Below the pieces are notes generated by a model. It did not search any database and had not been told where the DNA came from. It was given only the letters and a program-made list of their open reading frames with translations. The position numbers and the translations under genes were made by a program. From Bacteroidales bacterium (GTDB lineage Bacteria > Bacteroidota > Bacteroidia > Bacteroidales > UBA932), in assembly GCA_017938925.1 (NCBI GenBank), contig JAGBAO010000017.1:62001-126000 (forward strand): a DNA stretch of 64,000 bases, in the 5' to 3' direction. This document shows positions 55,501 to 62,807 of the stretch, in pieces. Positions within the stretch are counted from its first letter, which is position 1. Each line of letters starts with the position of its first letter.

Positions 55501-57045
55501 CGCCCTTCCCTTGATTGCAGTCAATGCCGGCGATACGATACCTCCTGCCTTGCTTCCTCCTCCCAGCTTCAGATAACCAGGACGTGCGCATACCCTGCTG
55601 TTGTTATTATCCTCGGATATTGTCTTCCAGTCCGCCAGACGGGTGCTGCCGACAGCGTTTCCGAGCGTGTTGAACAATCCGATCTCCGTAGTAGGGACTA
55701 CAAGATAGAAATTATGCTCGAATCCGTTGATGACATGTTTTCCGACAGGGCTTTCTCCCACAGCCGGATTCATCGCAGGGGCATTTCCTCGATTGTTGTC
55801 GCAATAACCCCAGAATCGTCCTGCCACATCACCTCCCCATACGAGTTCGGAGAAGTCCTCTGACAGGATGATATCGCCGGCTGCAGCCGTCTGTGGCATG
55901 CCGACGTTCTCGGAAGCCAGTGTCTTGACAGATACAGGTGCAGAGGCATATTCAGGAGCCTCAGTGTTCCATGCCTTGACGTAATACTCGGTGCCAGCTT
56001 CAAGTCCGGAGAATACGAATCGGGGAGAGTAAGGACCTTCGACGGCGTATATGTTTCCCTCAGGAGTTGTGAAGAGGGATGACGGAATGTTCCAGCTGAC
56101 CACGAGATCTTCGCAGGCTGCGTCCCTGTAGATGCCGACGCTCCAGTCAGTGAGCACGTCAGCAGCAGGGGAGGCGAACTTGCTTACACTCCAGCTCACG
56201 CCCACTGTGGACGAAGAAGTGGCGAGGACTTCCAGTTCAGGAGTCTCTCCCTTCTTCCACTCCACGTCAGTGTCTATCGCTCCTATGTCCAGTACCTTTC
56301 CTGCAGCCAGCTTGACGAATTTCTCCTTGAAGGTTTCGCCCACACCGCCGGCAGACTTGAATGCTATCTTGAAACCGTTGTATTTGTCTGCAGGAATAGG
56401 AATATAGTACTTTCCTGTCACGGCTCCGGTGTTTATAAGCAGTTCCTCGGAGGTCTCTTCCGCAACCGGAGCAAGAGAGGCTGTACCGTTGTTGTTGACG
56501 GAGGCCTTGAATGTTCCTGAGAGTTTCCTTCCGCTGGAAGAGATCACGATGCTTGTTATGTCGTCTCTTGTTATTTCAAAGCCGAGGTAAGCTGTCGTAT
56601 GCAGGAAATTCACTTTTCCGTCTGCTACGATTCCTGTACCGATGGTCTGTGAGAACGACTCCGGAACAAGCTTCACTATTTTCGGAAGAGTCACGTTGAA
56701 TGAACGTCCGTCCAGTGCATAGCTTTCGTTGTAAGGATGCACAGCGATGTAGTTCTCGCCGGAGAACAGCTGCACGGCTGTTCCTGTGAACTGAGCTGAC
56801 GCCCCGGCTGACTTTCCTGTCAGGACGAAATTGTCGGTTCCATACAGGAGCGAGATCTGGTCACCCAGTTCCCACTCATGGCTGAATGACACGGAATCGG
56901 CGCCGGCCAGGGTAGCCGGTGCAAAATCCGCTTCGATTGTCATTTCCACCTCTGTACCCGCCTCACTTTCATCCAGGCCTTTGGTACACGCGAATGCTCC
57001 TGCAATCAATAGGACAGAAGCAAGCGTTCTAAGATGTCTTTTCAT
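52558..57045 (-). CDS. Giant GLUG-repeat surface lipoprotein with fimbrillin-like N terminus
   Basis: A 1495-residue predicted lipoprotein (leader ending GAFAC, Cys20). Residues about 25-265 resemble fimbrillin-like/Mfa domains (EWELGDQISLLY, GENYIAVHPYN). A fibronectin III-like domain follows (about 270-375). Residues 395-632 form a beta-sandwich resembling carbohydrate-binding modules. From about 640 to 1450 runs a series of roughly 60-residue GLUG-type units, each with a GGVVGY or GGIIGYSN core and a CTN-NG element. It is likely displayed on the cell surface and may bind or adhere to a substrate; no catalytic motif is seen. It is the last gene of the SusD operon, six bases after the previous gene. 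Confidence 0.82.
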   Translation of the reverse strand: MKRHLRTLASVLLIAGAFACTKGLDESEAGTEVEMTIEADFAPATLAGADSVSFSHEWELGDQISLLYGTDNFVLTGKSAGASAQFTGTAVQLFSGENYIAVHPYNESYALDGRSFNVTLPKIVKLVPESFSQTIGTGIVADGKVNFLHTTAYLGFEITRDDITSIVISSSGRKLSGTFKASVNNNGTASLAPVAEETSEELLINTGAVTGKYYIPIPADKYNGFKIAFKSAGGVGETFKEKFVKLAAGKVLDIGAIDTDVEWKKGETPELEVLATSSSTVGVSWSVSKFASPAADVLTDWSVGIYRDAACEDLVVSWNIPSSLFTTPEGNIYAVEGPYSPRFVFSGLEAGTEYYVKAWNTEAPEYASAPVSVKTLASENVGMPQTAAAGDIILSEDFSELVWGGDVAGRFWGYCDNNRGNAPAMNPAVGESPVGKHVINGFEHNFYLVVPTTEIGLFNTLGNAVGSTRLADWKTISEDNNNSRVCARPGYLKLGGGSKAGGIVSPALTAIKGRANIKVTFKAHPYRETANDKSMLRVMAISAKDEQINGRLITGYQTGSSVDVKISDDQQWKEYSCEMTVSENERIAIYSQRVDATTGQCRILVDDIRIEVLEVFSASKIYEIKNATDLQSFLMFSSEYTSDETVKLANDIDLEGYDLMGGADFIGTFDGCGYSLKNWTSNGVALFNSLAEDKEKQAGGKIMNLVIDESCKLTPVLGNDRFGFLAKVTLTYSCVENCVNNAHVNATIASAEKSTYYGNMIGVAYGTVKGCTNNGDINILVEGNAARMNIGGIIGYSNVQTQITNGGNAHIALNCTNNGNISYTVNGTSGHVYIGGVLSGSSPASGAITAESPSKGTVEGCVNTGNIEYTLKNGGSLTDGEGTAGSANYFNIGGVLGYIEGNVKDCVNGQEGTSKGSIRITVPTMTTGNAVSRPCAGGVVGFSLFGVDNSTNYGPLSVKGSYANAGSLQAGTGSFTGASFGGVAGLVGISGGTCSLANCKNYGTSEYDLWMNAGSGTQAPVGGVVGYSFAQVSGCSNYGAINLKSCIKMNRIGGVVGRGDGGVVNSTNNGAITASFTGAAGLAQVSMGGVMGFGSKEFNGNTNNADLTLNHPSTTEGVVYGGVVGYYSDGTTGSKTTSGLNKGKVIYNSDESNGTCWVGGYAGYSNCPDELSGITNDGPVIFNAKGTGTTYLGGLFGNISKAPALKTLTNTANGTATVERVAGRLLVGGISGQFEAVTNAENCTNSAALAIDADNECAAQLYLGGIIGYNDKGSTYKSCSNSGSLKVVANSTSTAFFYLSGIACASTGDRQQTFDSCSNTGDIYVNCIGKWRCGGIAAFAGTAANIKNCIVDSDITFDSTTKSYLNLGGLVGETATKQVITCNSYKGTITALKSGDQVNVGGMVGSTTTAGPVSYAGCVVDAQISSIQPGSSGMFSGRGSKNAEFVFGTETSPCKVVSGSKLNGALVEELTDAVLVGSAATYTVTKTNISVGAAE

Positions 57046-57051
57046 AATATG

Positions 57052-57843
57052 TTATCTGTAATTTATTTTTCGTTTTATGGTCTTCCCTCGGATTCCGGAT
57101 TCTCCCAGAAATTCAGTTCTCTCTGTCCAGTTGCCGGCCTCATCCATGACATATTCATATCTGACGATGTCGTATTTCCTTGAGTCTTCATTGGAATATA
57201 TTTCTCCGTCAGGACCGATGAAGGCACCACGGCTCAGCATTGGCAGACCGGCTTCATCGTATTCGATCCCGATTCTCAGGTCATCACTCTCTATGCATGA
57301 GATCCGTCCCGCCCCGGCATATCTGTATGTGGTTTCATATAACACCTCCCCGTCAGGCGAGCAGTGGATTTCGGTCTTGTCCTCTCCGTCATATGAGTAT
57401 GTGCAGCTGTCCGCAAGAGTTCCTTCCTCATTGTAGCAGCGGTATCCTGTTGTCTTCCCGTCGTTGATCTCGAAATCCCATCGGAACAGCACCTGCATGT
57501 CGCATCCTCTGACAGAATACGATGAAAGGACTCTGCCCCGGTACTCATACTCGTAAAGCGCCTCATACGTTCCGTCTGTGTGCAGGACCTTGATCTCGTC
57601 CAGACGCCCGCGCCGGTCATACACATATATATGTCTGAGTGTGTCGTGGAGATTGCTGATCATGAGAGAATCCAGCATTCCCAACCTTCCGAAGAAGGCG
57701 TCTGTGATCTCTCCGTCGTCATCCCTCATCTCGACATGCCTTATGTTTCCATGCAGCTGATACCTCTGCAAGTCCTTTACAGAGTCATCGCAGCTGCACA
57801 GAATGCACAGGAAGGCGAGAAAGAATGTTACTGTTCTAACCAC
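57052..57843 (-). CDS. YD-repeat-like lipoprotein of unknown function
   Basis: A 263-residue predicted lipoprotein (leader ending CILCSC, Cys18). The rest is made of short tyrosine-rich beta strands with Y-x-Y-D spacing (HIYVYDRRGRLDEI, YEYEYRGRVLSSY, CTYSYDGEDK, TYRYAGAGRI, IEYDEAGLPM), like RHS/YD repeats. No nuclease or toxin motif is seen. Its start overlaps the upstream gene by 16 bases, so it is translated in the same operon. The function is unknown. Confidence 0.7.
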   Translation of the reverse strand: MVRTVTFFLAFLCILCSCDDSVKDLQRYQLHGNIRHVEMRDDDGEITDAFFGRLGMLDSLMISNLHDTLRHIYVYDRRGRLDEIKVLHTDGTYEALYEYEYRGRVLSSYSVRGCDMQVLFRWDFEINDGKTTGYRCYNEEGTLADSCTYSYDGEDKTEIHCSPDGEVLYETTYRYAGAGRISCIESDDLRIGIEYDEAGLPMLSRGAFIGPDGEIYSNEDSRKYDIVRYEYVMDEAGNWTERTEFLGESGIRGKTIKRKINYR

Positions 57844-60800
57844 GCTCCCAGCTCCTCATAGATCTTGTCGGCAATGAATGTCATCGCCTTTGCATTAGGG
57901 TGACATCCGCTCGAACCGTTGTAGTCGTGCTTAGGCATATATGTCTGGTCATTGAAACCGTTCACGGCCAGAAGATCCACCGATTTTGCTCCATAGTGGT
58001 TCGCAATCGATATTATGGACCTCTCGATGCCCTCAGAAAGGTAGTCACCGATGATGCAGACTATCTTTGTGTCAGGATACTGCTGCCTGATCAGACAGAG
58101 CAACTTGACATATGCCGAGCAGAAGTCGTTGTGAGGCAGTGCCTCTATCTCTTCTCTTGTTTGAGCTGCGTCAGCCAGTGCATAGACCGCCTTGAGGATG
58201 TCTGCGGAAGGAGTGGTCTCGTCATGGCAGTCCTTGCTGCCCGGATAAAGAGGGCAGTTGTCTCCGTGAGCCCAGTCGTTTGTTCCGCCGTGGATGAGCA
58301 CGATGTCAGGATCTCCTATTCCTCCCAGTCTTATGAATCTTTCCACGAAGCTGTTGTTCACCCAGTGGTCGGTCTTGTTGTCCCTTGCATCGTCGCTGTT
58401 CGCCACCGCCGTTCCGGAATAAGACATGTTGATGTCAAGGCGGGCGTTGCTCATCTTTTCATAGATAAGCTGCCACCAGTAGGTCTGCTCGACACGTGTC
58501 ACGCTTCCGTCTGCGCAAGGGTAGTGGTAGTTGTATCCTGCCGGAATGTATCCTGCGAAAGATGAGATGGAGTCTCCTATGACGCTGACTCTCTTTGCTG
58601 AGTTGTCACGAGGCTGTGGATCGGCTATCTCGCACTCCAGGGCAGGGTAGCCTCCGCTTGTTGCAGTCCAGCCGGACATGACCACCTCAGATGCAAGCTG
58701 GAGTGATGCGGTAGCTGCGTTGAGCCTGTTCAGAAGGGTTCCGTCTGTCATCTGTGCACCGGTCAGTCCTTCAAGATTTGCATCGACCTGTCCCTCTGCG
58801 ATGCCGCGGCCTTCATTGTCAGCATTGAAGAAGTTCTTGGCTTCATTCAGGACTATGGTATTGGCGTTTCGTCCCGCAGCAAGCCCCCAGATCTTGTAAT
58901 CAGCAAAACCGGTTACAGGCTTGTAGCTGTGCTGGATTTCTGAGAGCGTGACCGTGGTGTAGCAGTTCGATACGTAGGTGGTCTTGTCGTTGTTATTGAA
59001 TCCGAACAGACCTCCCGTACCTCCGATGCTCTCGTTCAAAGCTCCGTGAGCAGCCTGCTGGATGCCTGTCCTGATGAACTTAGGTGCCGCCACGCAGTTC
59101 TCGATGACTATTTCGCTTGATTTGGTCATCCATCCTGTGATTCCTCCCACAAGAGAGTATTTGCTGCCGTTTGTGCCTGTGGTGCGGAGAATGCCCTCCT
59201 TGTAGGTACAGTTGGTGATATGACATTTGCCGCCGGTGTCGTTGCAGTCGATGTGACCGACGATACCGCCCACATTATACTGTCCTGTTATGTCTGAATA
59301 GACAGTACATCTGTCTATGGAAGCTGTCTCTTCGTTCTTCGGGATAAGGAAACCTGCGATTCCGCCGATGTTGAACTGACGTCCTGAAATCATGGCGCTG
59401 CTGCTGACCACGCATTTCTCTACCTTTCCGCTCTGGAGATATCCGACGATACCTCCGCAATGGTCGAATGATGCCACCTTTCCTGCGGTCGAGCACTCCG
59501 AGATGAGGGAGTTCTGTGTCATGGCTCCAGCCATGCTTCCTGCACAGTGATATGTGGTGTAGATTTCAGATGCCTTTGTGGCAGAGCACTTTGTTATGCT
59601 TGTCTTCCTTGCGTATCCTGCGATTCCTCCTATGTTCTTGCCAGTTGCGGAAATCTGTCCGTTGAACACGCAGCCGGAGAATGTACAACCCTCTGCCATA
59701 GCGGCTATACCGCCCGTGAATCCCATGTTGGCATTGTCAGTCACGCTCTCGAAGCCTTCCATCGGAGCTCTTACGCTCTGATGAAGCTGTCCGTTCCACT
59801 CGCAGTTCTCGAATTTCGTGTTTCTGGCAACAGCTGCGACACCGCCAAGATACTGTGCCTTGCTTGTGACGTTCCATCCGTCCAGCCTGAGGTTTCTTAT
59901 GACCGCACCGTCTGTATATCCGAACATTGCAGTAGGCCTTCCTCCCGCCTCTGTTCTATAGATCACGCCTGATATGCTGTGACCGTCTGCGTCAAACACT
60001 CCGGAGAACGGCGCCTCAGCATTTCCGACAGGCTGGAATATCCATGAGCCTTTCAGATCTAAGTCTGAATCCAGTCTGTAATGTCTTGAGAGGAACTCAG
60101 GTTCAGCTGCAGACCTTTCGACAAACTCCTGATAATCAGCAATACTTTTGATTATATATGGGCTTTCTGCCGTTCCTTCTCCGCCGCTGAATGCAGCCCA
60201 TGGAGTGAGAAGACGTGTCAGTGAAACTGTGTTGGCCATGGCTGTGACATCTTCAGTGCAGCTGAGACTGAACGTGCTGTTGTCCGCGAAGGTGAAGTCC
60301 ACGGAGAAGCCGCCCTGATATGTCTGCGCCGGAATGGCTATGTAAAGCGGAGTCTCCACGCCGACAGTCTTTTCAGAGCAGTCGAAGGTAATCTTCTTCT
60401 GGTTGTCTGAAACGAATGTGAAAGTACTGTCCTTTACAGATGCGATACCTGCGACATCTGCCTGTGCTGAAGTGAATTCAACCTTTGTCAGCTCTGTCTC
60501 GCTTCCCTGAGGCAGTCTGTCAGCAGGGAAGTCCAGCCTTACCACCGAGAACAGGCTCTGGAAACAGAACACAGAGTCAGCCTCTGCGTCGGCCACCATG
60601 ACAAGGTCCTTGATGTAGTTCGGATACAGCTTCTGCTCGGCAGGAACTGAAATTCTGATGTCGCCTGAGCCGGAATCCTCAAGGCATGCAGATGCTGGAA
60701 ATATAGCTTTATATGATGAGGCAGACTCGAAGTCGTCGCGCTCGGTGACGAATACATCCCTTGAAGAATTGTAGACGAAGAGTGCAAGTTCGCTTCCGTT

Positions 60801-60989
60801 GTCCACCAGGACCTCGTCTCCCTTCTCCCAGCTGGTCTTTCCGCTGCCCGGCATGGTGATGGACTTCACCTCCAGGTCGCTCAGGGCTGCCCGGAATTCC
60901 TTCAGGATGTTCTCGTTCTGTATGTCTTTCTCCTGCTGACAGCTGCACGCGAGCAGAAGAACAGAAATCAATAAGAAAAATCTTTTCAT
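57828..60989 (-). CDS. GLUG-repeat lipoprotein with C-terminal SGNH hydrolase
   Basis: A 1053-residue predicted lipoprotein. ATG 60989 (MKRFFLL) is chosen over 61010; the leader ends LLACSC. The N-terminal 250 residues are fimbrillin-like (TSWEKGDEVLVDNG, SSYKAIFPAS). Residues about 270-770 contain GLUG-type units (NIGGIAGFL, VGGIVGHIDC, VGGITGWM). The C-terminal 250 residues are an SGNH/GDSL hydrolase: Ser807 in VIGDSISSF, GTAVANSDD, GGTNDW, and the base His in SSGCHPNAKAM. The fusion points to an esterase held by a substrate-binding repeat array on the cell surface. The ester cleaved is unknown. It lies 10 bases after the phosphoesterase gene. Confidence 0.85.
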   Translation of the reverse strand: MKRFFLLISVLLLACSCQQEKDIQNENILKEFRAALSDLEVKSITMPGSGKTSWEKGDEVLVDNGSELALFVYNSSRDVFVTERDDFESASSYKAIFPASACLEDSGSGDIRISVPAEQKLYPNYIKDLVMVADAEADSVFCFQSLFSVVRLDFPADRLPQGSETELTKVEFTSAQADVAGIASVKDSTFTFVSDNQKKITFDCSEKTVGVETPLYIAIPAQTYQGGFSVDFTFADNSTFSLSCTEDVTAMANTVSLTRLLTPWAAFSGGEGTAESPYIIKSIADYQEFVERSAAEPEFLSRHYRLDSDLDLKGSWIFQPVGNAEAPFSGVFDADGHSISGVIYRTEAGGRPTAMFGYTDGAVIRNLRLDGWNVTSKAQYLGGVAAVARNTKFENCEWNGQLHQSVRAPMEGFESVTDNANMGFTGGIAAMAEGCTFSGCVFNGQISATGKNIGGIAGYARKTSITKCSATKASEIYTTYHCAGSMAGAMTQNSLISECSTAGKVASFDHCGGIVGYLQSGKVEKCVVSSSAMISGRQFNIGGIAGFLIPKNEETASIDRCTVYSDITGQYNVGGIVGHIDCNDTGGKCHITNCTYKEGILRTTGTNGSKYSLVGGITGWMTKSSEIVIENCVAAPKFIRTGIQQAAHGALNESIGGTGGLFGFNNNDKTTYVSNCYTTVTLSEIQHSYKPVTGFADYKIWGLAAGRNANTIVLNEAKNFFNADNEGRGIAEGQVDANLEGLTGAQMTDGTLLNRLNAATASLQLASEVVMSGWTATSGGYPALECEIADPQPRDNSAKRVSVIGDSISSFAGYIPAGYNYHYPCADGSVTRVEQTYWWQLIYEKMSNARLDINMSYSGTAVANSDDARDNKTDHWVNNSFVERFIRLGGIGDPDIVLIHGGTNDWAHGDNCPLYPGSKDCHDETTPSADILKAVYALADAAQTREEIEALPHNDFCSAYVKLLCLIRQQYPDTKIVCIIGDYLSEGIERSIISIANHYGAKSVDLLAVNGFNDQTYMPKHDYNGSSGCHPNAKAMTFIADKIYEELGAWLEQ

Positions 60990-60999
60990 ATATGTTCTA

Positions 61000-62796
61000 T
61001 TAATGTGCAAAACCTGTGTAGTCCGTCTGCAGCTTGTCGGTGCATGTGTACACGTTCACCTTGTCGCTGCTTGGGAAAGTCTGGGTCGCGGTGATGGTCC
61101 ATCCCTTCGATTTATCAGGGTCCAGTCCAGGAATCTTTGCGTACCAGTAAGTCTTGAGAGCCTTTGCCCATGTGAGATTGTTCTTGTTCAGCTCTGTCCT
61201 GTAGAATGCGCTGACGCACATGTCAGACAGATTCGTGGTGACTCTCTTCATCGGGTATGTCTCTCCCTTATATGTGATGCTGACCTTCCAGTGCTCGCTG
61301 TCGTCATCTCCCCAGATTGCTGCGATGAGGCAGTCTCTGAGAATCTCCTGACCAATCAGCGTTGTGCTTTTCTTCGTGTCTGCGCTGTTGAGGTTCATAT
61401 ATCCTCCTCCTGTCCAGGTGAAGGTGTAGTCCTTTGCGGTCTCTCCCTCTCCTACGATCTTTCCATAGGTGGCGTTTCCGCTATATACCCTCATCTGGGC
61501 GTCATTGTCTGTCATTCCAGTTCCGCGGGCTACCCAGTTGTACATCGAGTTTCCACGGATCTCGAAATATGTGTATCCGTTAGGAGAGCCAGCAGCACTC
61601 AGGTTCGATGACCACCATGCTCCGCAAGCGGCGCAGAGCACATGCTCATATACCGGATTTCCGCCTGCGCACTTGTATCCGCCGTGGATGTAGTTCTGCG
61701 TATAGTGCGTGTGACCGATGAGGATATGAGCCTCCTTGAACTGTGTCAGGGCTTCGAGGGTCTCCTTGTAGTATCTGTCATAACTTACTGATGCACCGTC
61801 TTTTGCAACGCCTCCTCTGAACGGGATGTGTCCGGCAAGGATGATCATCTTGTCCTCCTTGTTCTCCACCTGCTTGAGGTCTTCCTGAAGCCATTTCCAC
61901 TGAAGGTCAGTGTAGCCTCCGTCATATTTCCAGGTCGTACCCCTGTTCTCCTTCACGATTACGTTGTCCATTACCACGACATGCACCTTTCCTCTGTTGA
62001 ATGAATAGTCCACCGGTCCGAATTGTTCCATATAGGTGGTCACCGATTCATATGCGGATGAATATTCTGCATTGTGGTCGTGGTTTCCGATGCACTGAAA
62101 GAACGGAAGATACCTTCCTTCCACTGAGAAATTTGACATTGTCTTCTCCATGTCAGGGAAGAGTTCAGGGGTGTCTGAAACGATGTCTCCCAATGTGAGG
62201 GCGTAAGGATTCTGATATTCTCCCTTCTTAAGGTGAGCGGTGAGGTCGGAACGGAGGTCAGACAGGGTCTCGTTCACGTATCTGTCCCTATGGGCGATAG
62301 ACGCGCACTGAGGGTCGCCGATGGCGATGAGTGTCCAGTCCTCTTCCACTGCAGGGAGTTTCTTGAGCGCAAAGTCGTTCCTGTTCATCTCCTTGCGGTT
62401 GAAGTCAGTCTTCGAATAGAATAAAGGGGTGTTGTTTTCAGACATAGGTACTTCATACTCCGCCGGAATGGAGATATAGACCATACGGCAGTAGCGGTTC
62501 GCCTTCATCTGATACACTCCGTTGTCGTCAGTGACGGTGTAGGTGTATCCGTCCGTCACAGGAACTCCCGGGATTCCTTCATTGGTCTCGGCGTCGTACA
62601 CCAGACCCACTGCATTGTTCTCCGAAGATATGGCGGTGCCATTGATCTCTTCATACTTGGTGTAGTCACCGTTGAGTGTGACGTTCTCCTCTTCATCCTC
62701 TCCGTTGTCGAAATAGTGGGACGGAATCTCCGGCTTCGCACAGCAGACCGCCACGAGGCAGCCCAGGGCAAGAATAAATTTATCGGTTATATTCAT
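61000..62796 (-). CDS. Calcineurin-like phosphoesterase lipoprotein
   Basis: A 598-residue predicted lipoprotein (leader ending VAVCC). Residues 60-150 form a carboxypeptidase-regulatory-like/phosphoesterase N domain (GLVYDAETNEGIPGVPVTDG, TVTDDNGVYQMKA). The catalytic domain has IGDPQC, LGDIVSD, CIGNHDHN, ILAGHIPF and IGHTHYTQN, the five metal-site motifs in order. The last 200 residues are the C-terminal domain common to these Bacteroidota proteins, with a GGGYMNLN segment. The substrate is probably a phosphomonoester or diester at the cell surface. It lies 11 bases after SusD. Confidence 0.92.
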   Translation of the reverse strand: MNITDKFILALGCLVAVCCAKPEIPSHYFDNGEDEEENVTLNGDYTKYEEINGTAISSENNAVGLVYDAETNEGIPGVPVTDGYTYTVTDDNGVYQMKANRYCRMVYISIPAEYEVPMSENNTPLFYSKTDFNRKEMNRNDFALKKLPAVEEDWTLIAIGDPQCASIAHRDRYVNETLSDLRSDLTAHLKKGEYQNPYALTLGDIVSDTPELFPDMEKTMSNFSVEGRYLPFFQCIGNHDHNAEYSSAYESVTTYMEQFGPVDYSFNRGKVHVVVMDNVIVKENRGTTWKYDGGYTDLQWKWLQEDLKQVENKEDKMIILAGHIPFRGGVAKDGASVSYDRYYKETLEALTQFKEAHILIGHTHYTQNYIHGGYKCAGGNPVYEHVLCAACGAWWSSNLSAAGSPNGYTYFEIRGNSMYNWVARGTGMTDNDAQMRVYSGNATYGKIVGEGETAKDYTFTWTGGGYMNLNSADTKKSTTLIGQEILRDCLIAAIWGDDDSEHWKVSITYKGETYPMKRVTTNLSDMCVSAFYRTELNKNNLTWAKALKTYWYAKIPGLDPDKSKGWTITATQTFPSSDKVNVYTCTDKLQTDYTGFAH

Positions 62797-62807
62797 ATCG
62801 TTGTCTT

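Noticed and set aside
52826-57000. Repeat-rich region considered as a DNA repeat or CRISPR array
   Set aside because: The periodicity is at the protein level (GLUG units) and the DNA repeats are diverged and irregular.
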